Source: a virus
Virus record (IMG/VR): IMGVR_UViG_3300050034_000272
Coordinates: 1-47,543 of that record
DNA: 47,543 bases
Strand: one strand, 5' to 3'
Shown: positions 47,540 through 47,543 of the stretch, piece after piece
Layout of the letters: every line of letters begins with the position of its first letter
How positions within the stretch are numbered: position 1 is the stretch's first letter
The notes under the pieces: model-generated
The model's input: only the letters and a program-made list of their open reading frames with translations
Told to the model about the DNA's origin: nothing
Databases searched by the model: none
Program-made: the position numbers and the translations under genes

Positions 47540-47543
47540 TATT

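Overview
The window looks like most of the genome of a tailed virus (class Caudoviricetes, contractile tail) that infects a pseudomurein-walled methanogen of the order Methanobacteriales. Three things point there: a lysin with pseudomurein-binding-like repeats, a transglutaminase-like endoisopeptidase domain (the family that cuts pseudomurein cross-links) fused to the tail hub, and archaeal expression signals (TATA boxes, T-tract terminators, strong GGAGGT ribosome-binding sites) in AT-rich DNA. No ribosomal, metabolic or other host-type gene is visible. Host and virus class are inferred from gene content only.

Nearly all genes lie on the minus strand, so transcription runs from high to low coordinates. 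47.5-38.2 kb is the tail module in standard order: sheath, tube, tail-assembly chaperone with a probable -1 frameshift product, tape measure, GpU-like protein, hub with fused peptidase, spike, gp25-like protein, baseplate J. 38.2-31.4 kb holds tail fibres, the gpI-like baseplate protein and the lysin with small membrane (holin-like) proteins. 30.2-29.0 kb is a tyrosine integrase. 29.0-27.2 kb is a control region with a ribbon-helix-helix regulator (the only confident plus-strand gene), phased operator-like repeats and long structured non-coding stretches. 27.2-18.1 kb carries small proteins and the replication/recombination genes: an SSB-like protein, a probable annealing-type protein, a P-loop helicase, a GIY-YIG/T5orf172 protein, an XPF-type nuclease and an array of 9-bp repeats that may be the origin. 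18.1-13.2 kb holds small zinc-ribbon and membrane proteins, an HExxH metalloprotease-like protein and a ferritin-like protein. 13.2-0 kb is the packaging and head module: small and large terminase, portal, head morphogenesis protein, XkdF-like protease/scaffold, decoration protein, major capsid protein, connectors, neck proteins and the start of a tail-tube-like gene cut by the window edge.

The two ends of the window are what would be adjacent in a circular or circularly permuted genome: neck genes run off the left edge and the sheath begins at the right edge. The integrase sits in the middle, so the sequence is shown in an unintegrated arrangement. The tail-tube-like gene is cut at 99 codons, so some hundreds of bases are probably missing between the ends.

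The observations most worth following are the peptidase-armed tail hub, the two-peptidase lysin, the TGGCTACC iteron array, the regulatory/structured-RNA region around 27.2-28.2 kb, two replication genes with strong ribosome-binding sites but no AUG, GUG or UUG start, and a family of near-identical hairpins placed directly after stop codons.
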